Origin: CAVIQK01 sp964613035
Lineage (GTDB): Bacteria > Bacillota > Clostridia > Christensenellales > DTU072
NCBI GenBank assembly: GCA_964613035.1
Contig: CAZTFQ010000024.1
Span: 1 to 22,831, forward strand
Reading direction: 5' to 3'
DNA: 22,831 bases
Shown: positions 1 through 7,835 of the stretch, one piece after another
Numbering within the stretch: the first letter of the stretch is position 1
Layout: each line of letters starts with the position of its first letter
The notes under the pieces: model-generated
What the model saw: the letters and a program-made list of their open reading frames with translations, nothing else
Database searches by the model: none
What the model was told of the DNA's origin: nothing
Made by a program: the position numbers and the translations under genes

Positions 1-180
1 AAAACCTCTTACAACCTACTTCCTTTTGCCGCCAAATAACAAAAACGACGTCAAAGGACGTCGCTTTTAGCGCAGGCCGACAGCGGTAATCAAGGGACGA
101 ATGTGCCGATACCCCAAGCGGTCTAAGCCGAGCAGGGGCATTCCGTTGAGTAAATTTGTGGCATTCCATTGAGGATTTTT
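1..180 (-). other. Short repeat-like block with two overlapping small reading frames
   Basis: No convincing gene lies here. On the minus strand a 24-codon frame runs from ATG at 141 to TAA at 67 (starts MPLLGLDRLGY, ends ITAVGLR) and is followed at once by a hairpin with a U-tract. A second frame starts at ATG 169 (MECHKFTQRNAPARL) and stays open through the hairpin to the window edge. Neither start has a clear ribosome site. The two ATGs lie within a 14-nt direct repeat with one mismatch (137-150 and 160-173). The block reads more like a dispersed extragenic repeat or a gene remnant than a conserved protein gene; this is inference. Confidence 0.3.
36..63 (-). terminator. Intrinsic terminator-like hairpin
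   Basis: A perfect 7-bp stem (CGACGTC at 46-52, GACGTCG at 57-63) encloses the 4-nt loop at 53-56. Read on the minus strand the stem is followed by TTTTTG and then TTATTT, as in a rho-independent terminator. The plus-strand side has only a CTTTT run, so the minus direction is preferred. It begins a few bases after the stop of the 24-codon frame that ends at 67. Confidence 0.6.
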
Positions 181-248
181 GCGGCAAAAATGTGAGATAA
201 TTAAAATAAACGAGAGATTTTAATATAATCTGACACTTTTTCAAAAAT

Positions 249-578
249 CTATAAAATAAAAACAGCGTCGCTACAGACGCCGTTTTCAAGATCAGATATG
301 AACAAAAGAAGTCTTAAAACGCCTTTAGTATCAAGGCAATCCGTATTATAGAATTTCCCGTCTTTCGGCGAACGTAATTTCAGTCGGTTACAATTTGTAA
401 CCAACTCACTACCTTCTTTTTTTAGACGATTTTTTAATACTTTCCAGTAATTATTCGGATCAGTGCTGTCGGTTAAAATAGATACCACATCAACAACGGA
501 AAAATACCATTCTTCTTTATCGGCATCCCAACTCGTTCTTACTTGCTTATTTTCAAAAATTTTAATTTTAGTATTCAT
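249..578 (-). CDS. Truncated BRO-N domain protein (phage antirepressor type)
   Basis: The 109-residue product starts with the typical BRO-N/antirepressor pattern: KIFENKQVRTSWD, then EEWYFSVVDVVSILT, then NYWKVLKNRLKKEG and a region ending CLDTKGVLRL. Members of this DNA-binding domain family occur in phages and as free-standing genes, and full-length relatives are usually 200-300 residues. Here the family pattern stops after about residue 90 and the last codons run through a terminator hairpin, so the gene appears truncated. A strong promoter lies upstream (609-637), but there is only a weak purine stretch (AGAGAG) before the ATG. It could be a decayed remnant or a small free-standing regulator. 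The family assignment is firm; any function is uncertain. Confidence 0.75.
   Translation of the reverse strand: MNTKIKIFENKQVRTSWDADKEEWYFSVVDVVSILTDSTDPNNYWKVLKNRLKKEGSELVTNCNRLKLRSPKDGKFYNTDCLDTKGVLRLLLFISDLENGVCSDAVFIL
251..284 (-). terminator. Terminator overlapping the 3' end of the BRO-N gene
   Basis: On the minus strand the stem AACGGCGTC / GACGCTGTT (9 bp, with one G-U wobble that forms only in the minus-strand RNA) has a 6-nt loop and is followed by TTTATTTTAT. Stem bases are 276-284 and 261-269. The stop codon of the BRO-N frame (249) lies beyond the stem, so the hairpin is inside the reading frame. Confidence 0.8.
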
Positions 579-608
579 ATAATTATTCTCTCTTGCGAGT
601 ATAATAAG

Positions 609-637
609 ATTGTATCATTATTAGAAGCAATTTTCAA
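609..637 (-). promoter_or_regulatory. Sigma-A type promoter for the BRO-N gene
   Basis: On the minus strand TTGAAA (632-637) and TACAAT (609-614) are separated by exactly 17 nt. The predicted start of transcription is near 602, about 25 nt before the ATG at 578. Confidence 0.75.
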
Positions 638-671
638 CCCCTATTTATGCACGATAGATCTCAATACGGAT

Positions 672-704
672 AAAAAAATCACGGAGACGATTAGGTCTCC
701 GTGA
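672..704 (-). terminator. Terminator of the large frameshifted lipoprotein gene
   Basis: A perfect 10-bp stem, TCACGGAGAC (679-688) with GTCTCCGTGA (695-704), encloses a 6-nt loop. On the minus strand it is followed by seven T (complement of 672-678). It lies about 25 nt after the TAA at 730 and just upstream of the BRO-N promoter, so it isolates the two units. Confidence 0.9.
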
Positions 705-729
705 CTATATTAATGTTGACTAGTGAGTA

Positions 730-1326
730 TTACTCGGCAAGAGCGATATTGATCTTGTACGTGCTAGGATCATTAAAGAAATTGTTATTAATTAACGTCA
801 ACGTTATACTGCCGCCTGCCTCGAGAGTAAAACTATAAGGAGTCGATGATTCTTGGAAATAACTTTCATTTTTAACACTGTCATACAAAGCGTAATTACC
901 ATCATCGGAAGTAACTATAAACGTACCGCCCGATTCGGAAGTAAAGGTGTAAGCTACACCATCCCAAGTAGCCGTAACGGTATTTTCACCGAGAACAAGC
1001 TCGTTACCGGAGCTACTCTCTTCTTGAGCTACCGCGATGTTGACGATATATTGTACATCTTCCCTCGCACTCATTATAAACGTAATGCTTCCGCCTGCTT
1101 CCAAGGAGAATTTATAGCTGTCGTTTTTACTGCAGGCAGGGAAATTACTGTTTGCGGAATCATATATTGTAGCACGTCTGTCGTCGGTCGAGAGTACGAA
1201 GGAGCCGCCTTCTGCCGAAGTGAAAGTAACGGATACACCGTCAAAGCTGGCATCGACCCAGTTGTTGCCGAGAGAGCTCGGATACTGTCGCATGCGCAAG
1301 GTTAAGCACGTATTGATCGGGATCAT
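730..1326 (-). CDS. Frameshifted C-terminal part of the upstream lipoprotein
   Basis: This frame holds two beta-rich repeats that continue the repeat at the end of the gene at 1241-3739. Each repeat has a stretch like VSVTFTSAEGGSFVLSTDD, then DSYKFSLEAGGSITF, then a (Y)xxNIA ending. The upstream frame ends one repeat earlier and the two frames overlap by 86 nt. The ATG at 1326 has no ribosome site, and the first 15 or so codons merely duplicate the other frame's DNA. A change of 1 or 2 bases at 1270-1276 would join the two into one protein of about 1003 residues. It is therefore best read as the broken-off end of that gene, not as a separate gene. A sequencing or assembly error is also possible. 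Confidence 0.7.
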   Translation of the reverse strand: MIPINTCLTLRMRQYPSSLGNNWVDASFDGVSVTFTSAEGGSFVLSTDDRRATIYDSANSNFPACSKNDSYKFSLEAGGSITFIMSAREDVQYIVNIAVAQEESSSGNELVLGENTVTATWDGVAYTFTSESGGTFIVTSDDGNYALYDSVKNESYFQESSTPYSFTLEAGGSITLTLINNNFFNDPSTYKINIALAE

Positions 1327-1607
1327 AAGACATTGTATTCATTTTGAAGGTGATACTTGCGCCGGGATCGAGGTGGAATTCATAAGAATCTTGATACTCG
1401 TCTTCATATCCTTCTTCTTCAGACAAATAATAGTAAAGTATTGGTTGACCTCTTCCAATTATAACTTCCACATATTGATATTGAGATTTATCGAAGCTTA
1501 TCACGAAGTCTCCGCCTTCTTCAGAAGTGAAGGTATATTCTTCTACAACAGGCCAACCGTCTGCGCCTATTTCTACGGAAATGTTATTGCTTCCTATGTT
1601 CAACACT
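730..1607 (-). repeat. Three C-terminal beta-repeat units coded across the frameshift
   Basis: Three related protein repeats of about 80-110 residues follow each other on the minus strand. The first begins VLNIGSNN, the second LGNNWVDASFDG, the third LVLGENTVTATWDG. Shared features are YTFTSEEGG-like, DS, (L)EAGGSIT-like and LNLA/NIALA-like blocks. The first unit lies in the frame of the 832-residue product, the other two in the shifted frame. The fold looks like a beta sandwich, probably a surface or adhesive module; that is inference. Confidence 0.7.
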
Positions 1608-3739
1608 TTTTTCTCGGGTTCGGGTTCTGCCGAAGCACTTCCGAGCGTAAGAGTCATATCCTTACCTGCAAAGGAAGATACGGAGAAGTATTGCTGACCG
1701 GAAGCAAGTCCTTCCGCACTGAGAGAAGATACGACGTAATCGTTGCTCTCTATGTCGACGAACATTTTACTACTGCTCTTAGTGTAGTTGATAGTAACGA
1801 TACCTTCGGAATCGGTTACGCCGAATGCTACTATAGCACCGGATGCGTTCTGACCTTGTCTCAAAACTACCTTTATTCCTTCTAAGGCTTTGCCGTCGCC
1901 GTCTACTACCGTAAACTTATTGCTCTTAATAGCGCCCAGTCTTATGTCATAGCTCTGCTCATCCGGATCGGTGGACATAGATGAGTACAGATATTGCGAA
2001 GTATCATATCCGCTGAGGCTTATTTCATATTCGCCGGGGACGAAGTTGAGAATAACCTGACCTTCGGAATCGGTTACGCCGGACTTGTCGCCGACGGATA
2101 CGGTTATACCGGACAGAGCTTCACCGGAATCGTTCATAATAGTGAAGGTGTGATCGAAAGGTATATCGTTACCGACCTGTACCTCAAAACTATAAGAACC
2201 TATTATCCCGGAACTAATCTTGATATAAATCTCGTCTCCTACGGAGAGAGTAGGTATACTATAGTGTTGCCTGAGATAGCCGGAAGTATTGTCAATGTAA
2301 TGAAGTGAATAAGAGATATCGGAAGAAGAACTTACGGCAATTTTTCCTTCGGATTGCGCGACATATTTATAGTATCTGGTACCCGCGGCACCCGTTGCGC
2401 TATAAGAATCACTGCTCAAAACGATAGGATCCGTGTAAGTATAACCGATATGGTCTTCTGCGGAATAGTCAATAATCTGTACGTCGTATTCACCGTATCC
2501 CGACAAGACGATAGAATAACTGCTACCTGCCGATACTTGACATGCGTTGTATTCATCCATACAATACGTATCGCCGAAAGAGAGGGAAATATCATCGGCT
2601 GCGCTATGATTGATTACGAGAAGCTTTCCGTCGGCATCTGCGGTATAAGACATATACAGATATCCGGAGATAGAACCTTTATATTGTTGATCTTTGTTAA
2701 TCACGATAGGATTGGACGAGGAATGCCCGATGAGATGATTGACTTCAAAGGACATATTGCCGTCGGAAGAACTCATCCTGATAATAGCCGCGCTCATTCC
2801 TTCGAAGGAAACGTCTCCGTCTATATTTTCATCGTAGACAGACCACTCGTAGGAGCTGTCGTCACGGATATAGAAGAGATTGGCGGAAGTGGAGTCGCCT
2901 AACGAGAACTCCAACCCCTCGGGCATACCGTAGAAAATATTATAATCGGAGCATACGCAATAATATACGTCTTCCTCTACGTTTTCTTCCGATACGGAAG
3001 TTTCAAAGGGGATCAACTTAAGTACGATATCCTTGTCGATACAACCGCTCTTGGAGCAAGTGATATGTGCAGAACCGTCTACGAAAGGCATATCGTCGTC
3101 ATCATAATCGTAGTGAGGCAGAACGATATTCGACATAGTGATATCGTGTACGTGCATATTACGTCCGCAAACGTCGCAGATTTCATCGTTATCCGCATCG
3201 TTATGGGTGCCTTCATCGGACTTACCCTGACAGAGAGAGCTTACGCAGTCGTGCCAGTGAGAAGTCTCGTCGGTAGACCATTCTTGGGCAAACTTATGGA
3301 TATGTATTCCGCAGACGCAGCCTTCCAGAGCTTCATCGTAGGAGTGTTCGCCTTCTTCCTTCTTGCCGTCACAACCTTGTTTTATACAAGAGATCCAGTG
3401 ACCGTTGTCGTCGTGACTATACTCGCTAGCCCAGACGTGTTGATGATCGCCGCAGGAGCAGTCGCCGTTGGCGTCATAAGAGTGAGTGTGACCGGAAGAA
3501 CCTTCTTCGGGCTTCTCGTAGCCGCATTCGCACAGACCGTCCTCACCGAAGGAGTGGGCAGCCTTACTGCTCTCGTCGATAGAATTATCGGCGGGGCAAT
3601 ATTTCCAGTGCTGATCTGCATTGTGGTCCCATTCGGAATAATTGTGTTGATGCTGATCGCAGGCTACGATACTGATCGCGCACAGCGCAACGACTATCAA
3701 CATAACTATTATCAGGGATAACTTGTTGAACTTTTTCAT
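1241..3739 (-). CDS. Large Cys/His-ribbon surface lipoprotein (interrupted by frameshift)
   Basis: The 832-residue product has an N-terminal signal with a lipobox (SIVAC, lipidated Cys27), so it should be anchored on the outer face of the membrane. Residues about 30-205 hold repeated Cys/His ribbons: HxH, then W with a following HW and C, then CxC or CxxC followed by G. They resemble the ribbon repeats of many clostridial surface proteins and could bind a metal. Two beta domains around 340-530 look PPC-like (GYLYMSYTADADGKL; GTRYYKYVAQSEGKI). Two carboxypeptidase-regulatory-like Ig folds follow (SGVTDSEGQVILNF; VTDSEGIVTINY), and then the first of three C-terminal repeats. The ATG at 3739 has AGGAGG 7 nt upstream and its own promoter. 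The frame ends in VSELSRQQLGRCQL after a probable 2-bp loss at 1270-1276. The function is unknown; adhesion or binding is a guess. Confidence 0.8.
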   Translation of the reverse strand: MKKFNKLSLIIVMLIVVALCAISIVACDQHQHNYSEWDHNADQHWKYCPADNSIDESSKAAHSFGEDGLCECGYEKPEEGSSGHTHSYDANGDCSCGDHQHVWASEYSHDDNGHWISCIKQGCDGKKEEGEHSYDEALEGCVCGIHIHKFAQEWSTDETSHWHDCVSSLCQGKSDEGTHNDADNDEICDVCGRNMHVHDITMSNIVLPHYDYDDDDMPFVDGSAHITCSKSGCIDKDIVLKLIPFETSVSEENVEEDVYYCVCSDYNIFYGMPEGLEFSLGDSTSANLFYIRDDSSYEWSVYDENIDGDVSFEGMSAAIIRMSSSDGNMSFEVNHLIGHSSSNPIVINKDQQYKGSISGYLYMSYTADADGKLLVINHSAADDISLSFGDTYCMDEYNACQVSAGSSYSIVLSGYGEYDVQIIDYSAEDHIGYTYTDPIVLSSDSYSATGAAGTRYYKYVAQSEGKIAVSSSSDISYSLHYIDNTSGYLRQHYSIPTLSVGDEIYIKISSGIIGSYSFEVQVGNDIPFDHTFTIMNDSGEALSGITVSVGDKSGVTDSEGQVILNFVPGEYEISLSGYDTSQYLYSSMSTDPDEQSYDIRLGAIKSNKFTVVDGDGKALEGIKVVLRQGQNASGAIVAFGVTDSEGIVTINYTKSSSKMFVDIESNDYVVSSLSAEGLASGQQYFSVSSFAGKDMTLTLGSASAEPEPEKKVLNIGSNNISVEIGADGWPVVEEYTFTSEEGGDFVISFDKSQYQYVEVIIGRGQPILYYYLSEEEGYEDEYQDSYEFHLDPGASITFKMNTMSYDPDQYVLNLAHATVSELSRQQLGRCQL

Positions 3740-3768
3740 TGTTTGCCTCCTATAATATTTAGAGTGTT

Positions 3769-3784
3769 TATGGAATGCTCCATA
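3769..3784. promoter_or_regulatory. Small palindrome downstream of promoter
   Basis: The inverted repeat TATGGA-ATGC-TCCATA lies about 10-25 nt after the predicted transcription start of the large lipoprotein gene. It could be an operator or a minor leader hairpin. Short palindromes in AT-rich DNA are common, so support is weak. Confidence 0.3.
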
Positions 3785-3799
3785 GTATTAGTTTGTTTT

Positions 3800-3828
3800 A
3801 TAATACACTCCGAGTTTTTATTTGTAAA
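3800..3828 (-). promoter_or_regulatory. Sigma-A type promoter for the large lipoprotein gene
   Basis: On the minus strand TTTACA (3823-3828) and TATTAT (3800-3805) are 17 nt apart, each one base off consensus. The leader is about 55 nt and ends in AGGAGG. This separates the gene from the MoxR operon, whose terminator is at 3951-3985. Confidence 0.75.
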
Positions 3829-3950
3829 GTGTTTTCAGACAATTTTAAGTTAAATTTTCATACTATTTCTTTTACCGCGCCGTTTTACTGGCAAAACGCC
3901 GTTTTATATTAAATTATGTAATATCATATCATTGTATTACACTGCTTAAT

Positions 3951-3985
3951 AAATAAAAAAATCGCCTCTCGAAGAGAGAAGCGAT
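3951..3985 (-). terminator. Terminator of the MoxR-VWA operon
   Basis: On the minus strand ATCGCTTCTC (complement of 3976-3985) pairs with GAGAGGCGAT (complement of 3961-3970) with one G-U pair and a 5-nt loop, followed by TTTTTTATTT. It lies about 35 nt after the TAA at 4021. A T-run also follows on the plus side (3992-4000), so it may work in both directions. Confidence 0.85.
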
Positions 3986-4020
3986 ATAGTTGTTTTTTTT
4001 ATACAATATGCAATGCGGTC

Positions 4021-6276
4021 TTATTCCGTCGTCGCAGATTCTTCCGTGACGACCTGTAGGACTATTCTTTCTTTTCCGCTGCCGAATCCCGTCGGGTATG
4101 CGAGGACGAGTTTATATGCCTCGTTGATTTCCAGTTTAGCACCCAGCGGGGCGCCCGACAGATGAGAGGAGACGAGGGAACGTTTTTCTTCATCGTAATA
4201 GACGGAGAGTATTTCTTCTCCCTGATTGGTCTCTATCTTGACGGATATATTGCCGTCGGCGTCTTTTTCTAAGAAAGTAATCTCCGCGGGTCCCTTCTTA
4301 AGATTGCCGCTATATTTTCCTGTAAGGATCGTAGCCAAATCGGGAGCGGCGTTGACTTTAATATCGACTAAGGCGTATTTTGAAGTATCTTTAGAGGATA
4401 TGAGGACTATTTGATAGTCGCCGGGGTAATATGACGCGAAGCGGACGACGGAAGTTTCTTCGTCGACGGTAAGAGTTATCATATCCGCCGTAATGCCGTC
4501 GGGCAACGCATTGACGGACACCGTATACGACGCGTCAACGTACTCTTTCTCGTCCATAAGGGGAGACGCTTTCATCTCGAGAGGCTGACCGACGTAGATT
4601 TCCGCGGATACGGTATCGGACTCGGATGCAGCTTCCCAAGAATATCCCGAATCGCTGTATCTATATACGGACGGGACCAGAGAAGTGGGCGCTACGGGCA
4701 GAGCCTCTACGGAGAAGCTCTTTTCGTACCCGGACTCCGTTATAAGCATCAGATTGAACACTCCGCTTCTCTTGGAGTATATATTCAGATAATATCTTGA
4801 ACCGACCTTCGACATACTGTAATAGACCTTACGAGTAGAGTCGGGGGACGAAGTCAAGGCTATCTTCCTACCGCTGTCCGTAACCATATACAACTCTACG
4901 GGGTCGAAAACGAAACTAGCCGTAGAGGGCGTAATCGCTCTTATATTAAGAGTAAGGAGATTGGACTGACCGCCGCCCGCGTTGAAAGTCAAAGGCGTAG
5001 AGGTATCTTTCAGAAGAACGTTGTCTTTATACAGATTGAAGCCGGTAATAATGAAAGCTTCTTCCGTATTCTCGTGGACGGGTTCTTCCGGAGAGTCGAT
5101 TTTCGAGGTTTGATAATATTCCACGTATTCTTCGAAGGTCGGCGCGCCCGCGTTGGTGTACAGAATAGCGGTACTCTTTTTCGTATCGTTGTCGTAGACG
5201 ACGTAGAACTGTCCCTCTTCCGAATACTTGCCTTCTTTATCCAGCTGACTGAAGTAGGTGCCCGATTCTACTTTGACGTAGCTGAGGAGGTTGTTTTCGT
5301 CGAGACTGAATTTAACGGAATACTTGATGAATCTGTTGTTGGCGGCGAGCATGCCGTAGCTATAACAATAATATGTTTCTCCCGTCAGCTCGTCTTCCGT
5401 TTTCCATACTCTGAAGTCGCTGTTGGCGTCGGACTTAGCTGCGAGATAGGTGCCGTACAGGAGACCTTCCGCGCCGTAGTAGACCTCGCCCGAGGATCTG
5501 TAGTTGTATCTGTATCCGTCCAGGTTACGGAGAGTGGCGTCGGCGTATTTGATGGGATCGTTGGTGCCTAATTTACTTATGCAGAAGATATTGCCCTTGG
5601 AGTCCAAAGAGTACCACCACTCGTCGGAGCCGTCGTCGGCGTACAGATAATCCTCGCCGTACACGTAGCTGACGGAACCTTTGCCGTCGAGGGTATTATA
5701 GAAATTGCCGCTGCCGCTTCTGATATCGTCGTGACCGGAGTAAGCCATAAGGACGGCGTCTTCCACCACGCCGTCGCTAACCGAGGCTGTCGGGTCGAAC
5801 TTTTTCTTGGCGGTAGTTATGATGACGGAGATATCGCCGTAACCGTTTTGGCTCTCATAGACGGCGTGGACTTCGCCTTCTTCCAAGACGGTGGCTTCTT
5901 TACTCACTTCGTAAGACTTATACGCCTTACCTCCGCCGATGAGGGAGGGGAGAATTTCGGTTATATAATGGTCGGGGTTTTCCGTACAGGTCCTTTTTGC
6001 TTGACCGGTACCGTTACGGAGATCCGCGGTGGGCATCACGGAGACTTCCCAGTTGCCGTAGACGTGATTGTCGGGATTGACGGGGACGGGTTCCTCTATC
6101 ACTTCGCCGCAATCCGAGCAGGCGCCGCGTTTGAGCCCCTCGGTGGTGCAGGTGGATTCTTTCACCACGTTCCACTTATTGACGGTGTGGGTATGGTTGC
6201 AAGCGACTAGGGTCAGCGTGCCGAGAGCGATAGTCGCAATCGTCAATAATACAGTTAAGAAAAATCTTTTTTTCAT
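4021..6276 (-). CDS. Lipoprotein with N-terminal Cys ribbon, last gene of the MoxR operon
   Basis: I do not recognise a named family. The start is placed at ATG 6276, not the longer frame to 6321, because GGAGA lies 9 nt upstream (6286-6290) and the product then begins MKKRFFLTVLLTIA with a lipobox (TLVAC, Cys26). The 751-residue protein has a short ribbon after the lipid anchor: HTHT, then CTTEGLKRGACSDCGE, then a HVYGNWEV stretch and a second Cys/His pair (RTCTENPDHYI). The rest is soluble, Tyr/Ser/Asp-rich and probably beta-structured, with Ig-like segments around residues 420-660 and a compact C-terminal beta domain (LTGKYSGNLKKGPAEITF). It starts 14 nt after the stop of the gene before it. 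As the last gene of an operon of MoxR/VWA proteins it may be a surface partner or client of that machinery. Confidence 0.75.
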   Translation of the reverse strand: MKKRFFLTVLLTIATIALGTLTLVACNHTHTVNKWNVVKESTCTTEGLKRGACSDCGEVIEEPVPVNPDNHVYGNWEVSVMPTADLRNGTGQAKRTCTENPDHYITEILPSLIGGGKAYKSYEVSKEATVLEEGEVHAVYESQNGYGDISVIITTAKKKFDPTASVSDGVVEDAVLMAYSGHDDIRSGSGNFYNTLDGKGSVSYVYGEDYLYADDGSDEWWYSLDSKGNIFCISKLGTNDPIKYADATLRNLDGYRYNYRSSGEVYYGAEGLLYGTYLAAKSDANSDFRVWKTEDELTGETYYCYSYGMLAANNRFIKYSVKFSLDENNLLSYVKVESGTYFSQLDKEGKYSEEGQFYVVYDNDTKKSTAILYTNAGAPTFEEYVEYYQTSKIDSPEEPVHENTEEAFIITGFNLYKDNVLLKDTSTPLTFNAGGGQSNLLTLNIRAITPSTASFVFDPVELYMVTDSGRKIALTSSPDSTRKVYYSMSKVGSRYYLNIYSKRSGVFNLMLITESGYEKSFSVEALPVAPTSLVPSVYRYSDSGYSWEAASESDTVSAEIYVGQPLEMKASPLMDEKEYVDASYTVSVNALPDGITADMITLTVDEETSVVRFASYYPGDYQIVLISSKDTSKYALVDIKVNAAPDLATILTGKYSGNLKKGPAEITFLEKDADGNISVKIETNQGEEILSVYYDEEKRSLVSSHLSGAPLGAKLEINEAYKLVLAYPTGFGSGKERIVLQVVTEESATTE

Positions 6277-6290
6277 TACTCGCCGTCTCC

Positions 6291-7823
6291 TTAATCGAAA
6301 TATCCGCACGCGAAGAGCCACTGATTGCTCTCGGTGGATTTATACAGCGGTATGGAATTGCCGTTGTTGTCCACGGTGAATTCTCCGAAGCCGCTACCGT
6401 CGTTGAAGTATCTGTTGGTTATGCTGAACCTCTGCATGAACAGCTTCAATTCTTCCGTCACCGGGTATATGTTGCTACCCTCGATGTTTCCGTCGAAATT
6501 GGTGACGCCCTTCATCGACGCTTCTTTATATGCCTCGACAAAACTCTTATAGTTGTAATAGACGGTTTGGTTGGTATCGTTTTTGCCTTCTATCCAGCCC
6601 AGCTTGACGTCGTCGCCGGTGAAACCTTGGTCGGACACCTGATTGTAATTGAGCGAGGCGTAGAGGCGATGGAGCGGCTCGGTCAGATTCAGATTGCCGC
6701 TCGAGTCGTAGACCGCTTCTCCCCTGTCGTTACGCTCGTAGTCGTATATCCAATAGAATCCGTCGGCGGGGTTGAGTTTGACAATCTTACCGTCGAGAAG
6801 TCCGTTGTTGTCGATTTCGTAGCCGTCTTTGTAATAAGCGAAGAATTGCATCGTCCCGGACACGTCGGAGAAAGCCACGTCCGCCGACGCCGCGAAATCG
6901 TGCGCGGGTTGTACCGCGTCGGACTTGTATTTATTGACCGTGGTGACTTCGCCGTCTCTTTCCAAAATGAAATACACCTTCACGGGGAAGACGTTCTTAT
7001 CGAGCGAGGTCGCATATATACGGAAGTAATACGGATTGCCGACTTTTTTCGCTTCCAAAGTGATTGTAAAACGGAAGTTCTTCGTATAAGTGTTTTCCTC
7101 TCCTCCGCCGTCCTGGACCGTCGCGGGTGTCGAGTTAACGAATCCTCCGGCGTTGCCGTAATGAAAATCCAGATACGGATTGATTTTATTGGAAGTAACG
7201 TCTATCATCGAGGTTATGGAATACTCGCCTTGCATGCGAGGTTCGAACCTAAATCTGACGCCCGATTCGAAATTGGCTGCGGTCAAAACGGCGCAATACG
7301 CGCCCGATCCGTCAATCACGCACACGTCGGTACCCCAATTAGAACCTGAACATTCGGTGTCGGCGATGGTCTTCAACTCATAGAGGACTATCTCCAAATG
7401 CGGCTCGTCGTTGGTCGCGGTATAGATATTGGGGTTGTAGGCGTATCCGTCGGGGAGGGAGCTGATCGTAACGGCGTAATCGCCGTCGAGTCCCGACACG
7501 CGGGCTCTTCCCATACTGTCGAACGCCGCCGACACGTAGGCGCCGTTGTTGCTGGAGAGGTTGGTCCAGATAGCGTTGATTTTAGTAAGATTGGGGTTGG
7601 GACCGAGGCTTTGTCCTTCATTGGTAATCAGTTTTACGGAAAAGACGCCCTCTTCCAAGTCGTCGTCCGAGATATCGTCGTCGCCAGTGTCGCCGCCGTT
7701 GTTATCGGTATTGCCGCCCGTGCCCGAAGGAGTATTGCCCGGAGTATACACACCGTCGCAAGCGACGAAGACGACGCACAATATGACGCAAAGTAAAACT
7801 ATCAATGTCTTTTTTACATTCAT
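6291..7823 (-). CDS. Hypothetical lipoprotein in the MoxR operon
   Basis: The 510-residue product begins MNVKKTLIVLLCVIL with a lipobox (VFVAC, Cys22). A Gly/Asn/Asp-rich linker follows (PSGTGGNTDNNGG, DDDISDDD), as expected for a protein held away from the membrane. A carboxypeptidase-regulatory-like segment follows at about residues 60-150 (AAFDSMGRARVSGLDG), then a beta-rich region (FRFTITLEA; YYFRIYATS) and an aromatic-rich C-terminal half with no familiar motif. The AGGAGA ribosome site overlaps the TAG stop of the preceding VWA gene, which suggests coupled translation. No enzyme motif is visible. It is a candidate specific partner of the VWA proteins, by gene order only. Confidence 0.72.
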   Translation of the reverse strand: MNVKKTLIVLLCVILCVVFVACDGVYTPGNTPSGTGGNTDNNGGDTGDDDISDDDLEEGVFSVKLITNEGQSLGPNPNLTKINAIWTNLSSNNGAYVSAAFDSMGRARVSGLDGDYAVTISSLPDGYAYNPNIYTATNDEPHLEIVLYELKTIADTECSGSNWGTDVCVIDGSGAYCAVLTAANFESGVRFRFEPRMQGEYSITSMIDVTSNKINPYLDFHYGNAGGFVNSTPATVQDGGGEENTYTKNFRFTITLEAKKVGNPYYFRIYATSLDKNVFPVKVYFILERDGEVTTVNKYKSDAVQPAHDFAASADVAFSDVSGTMQFFAYYKDGYEIDNNGLLDGKIVKLNPADGFYWIYDYERNDRGEAVYDSSGNLNLTEPLHRLYASLNYNQVSDQGFTGDDVKLGWIEGKNDTNQTVYYNYKSFVEAYKEASMKGVTNFDGNIEGSNIYPVTEELKLFMQRFSITNRYFNDGSGFGEFTVDNNGNSIPLYKSTESNQWLFACGYFD

Positions 7824-7835
7824 TCCGATCGTCTC

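Noticed and set aside
1241..1326. Programmed ribosomal frameshift
   Set aside because: No slippery heptamer or following stem was seen; a lost CT dinucleotide explains the break more simply.
853..3721. Plus-strand open frames opposite the large lipoprotein gene
   Set aside because: They have no ribosome sites and no family motifs, while the minus frame has a signal peptide, repeats and a strong start.
6277..6321. Longer start of the last lipoprotein gene (ATG 6321)
   Set aside because: It would overlap the previous gene's end and put a basic stretch before the lipoprotein signal; the ATG at 6276 has GGAGA at the right distance.
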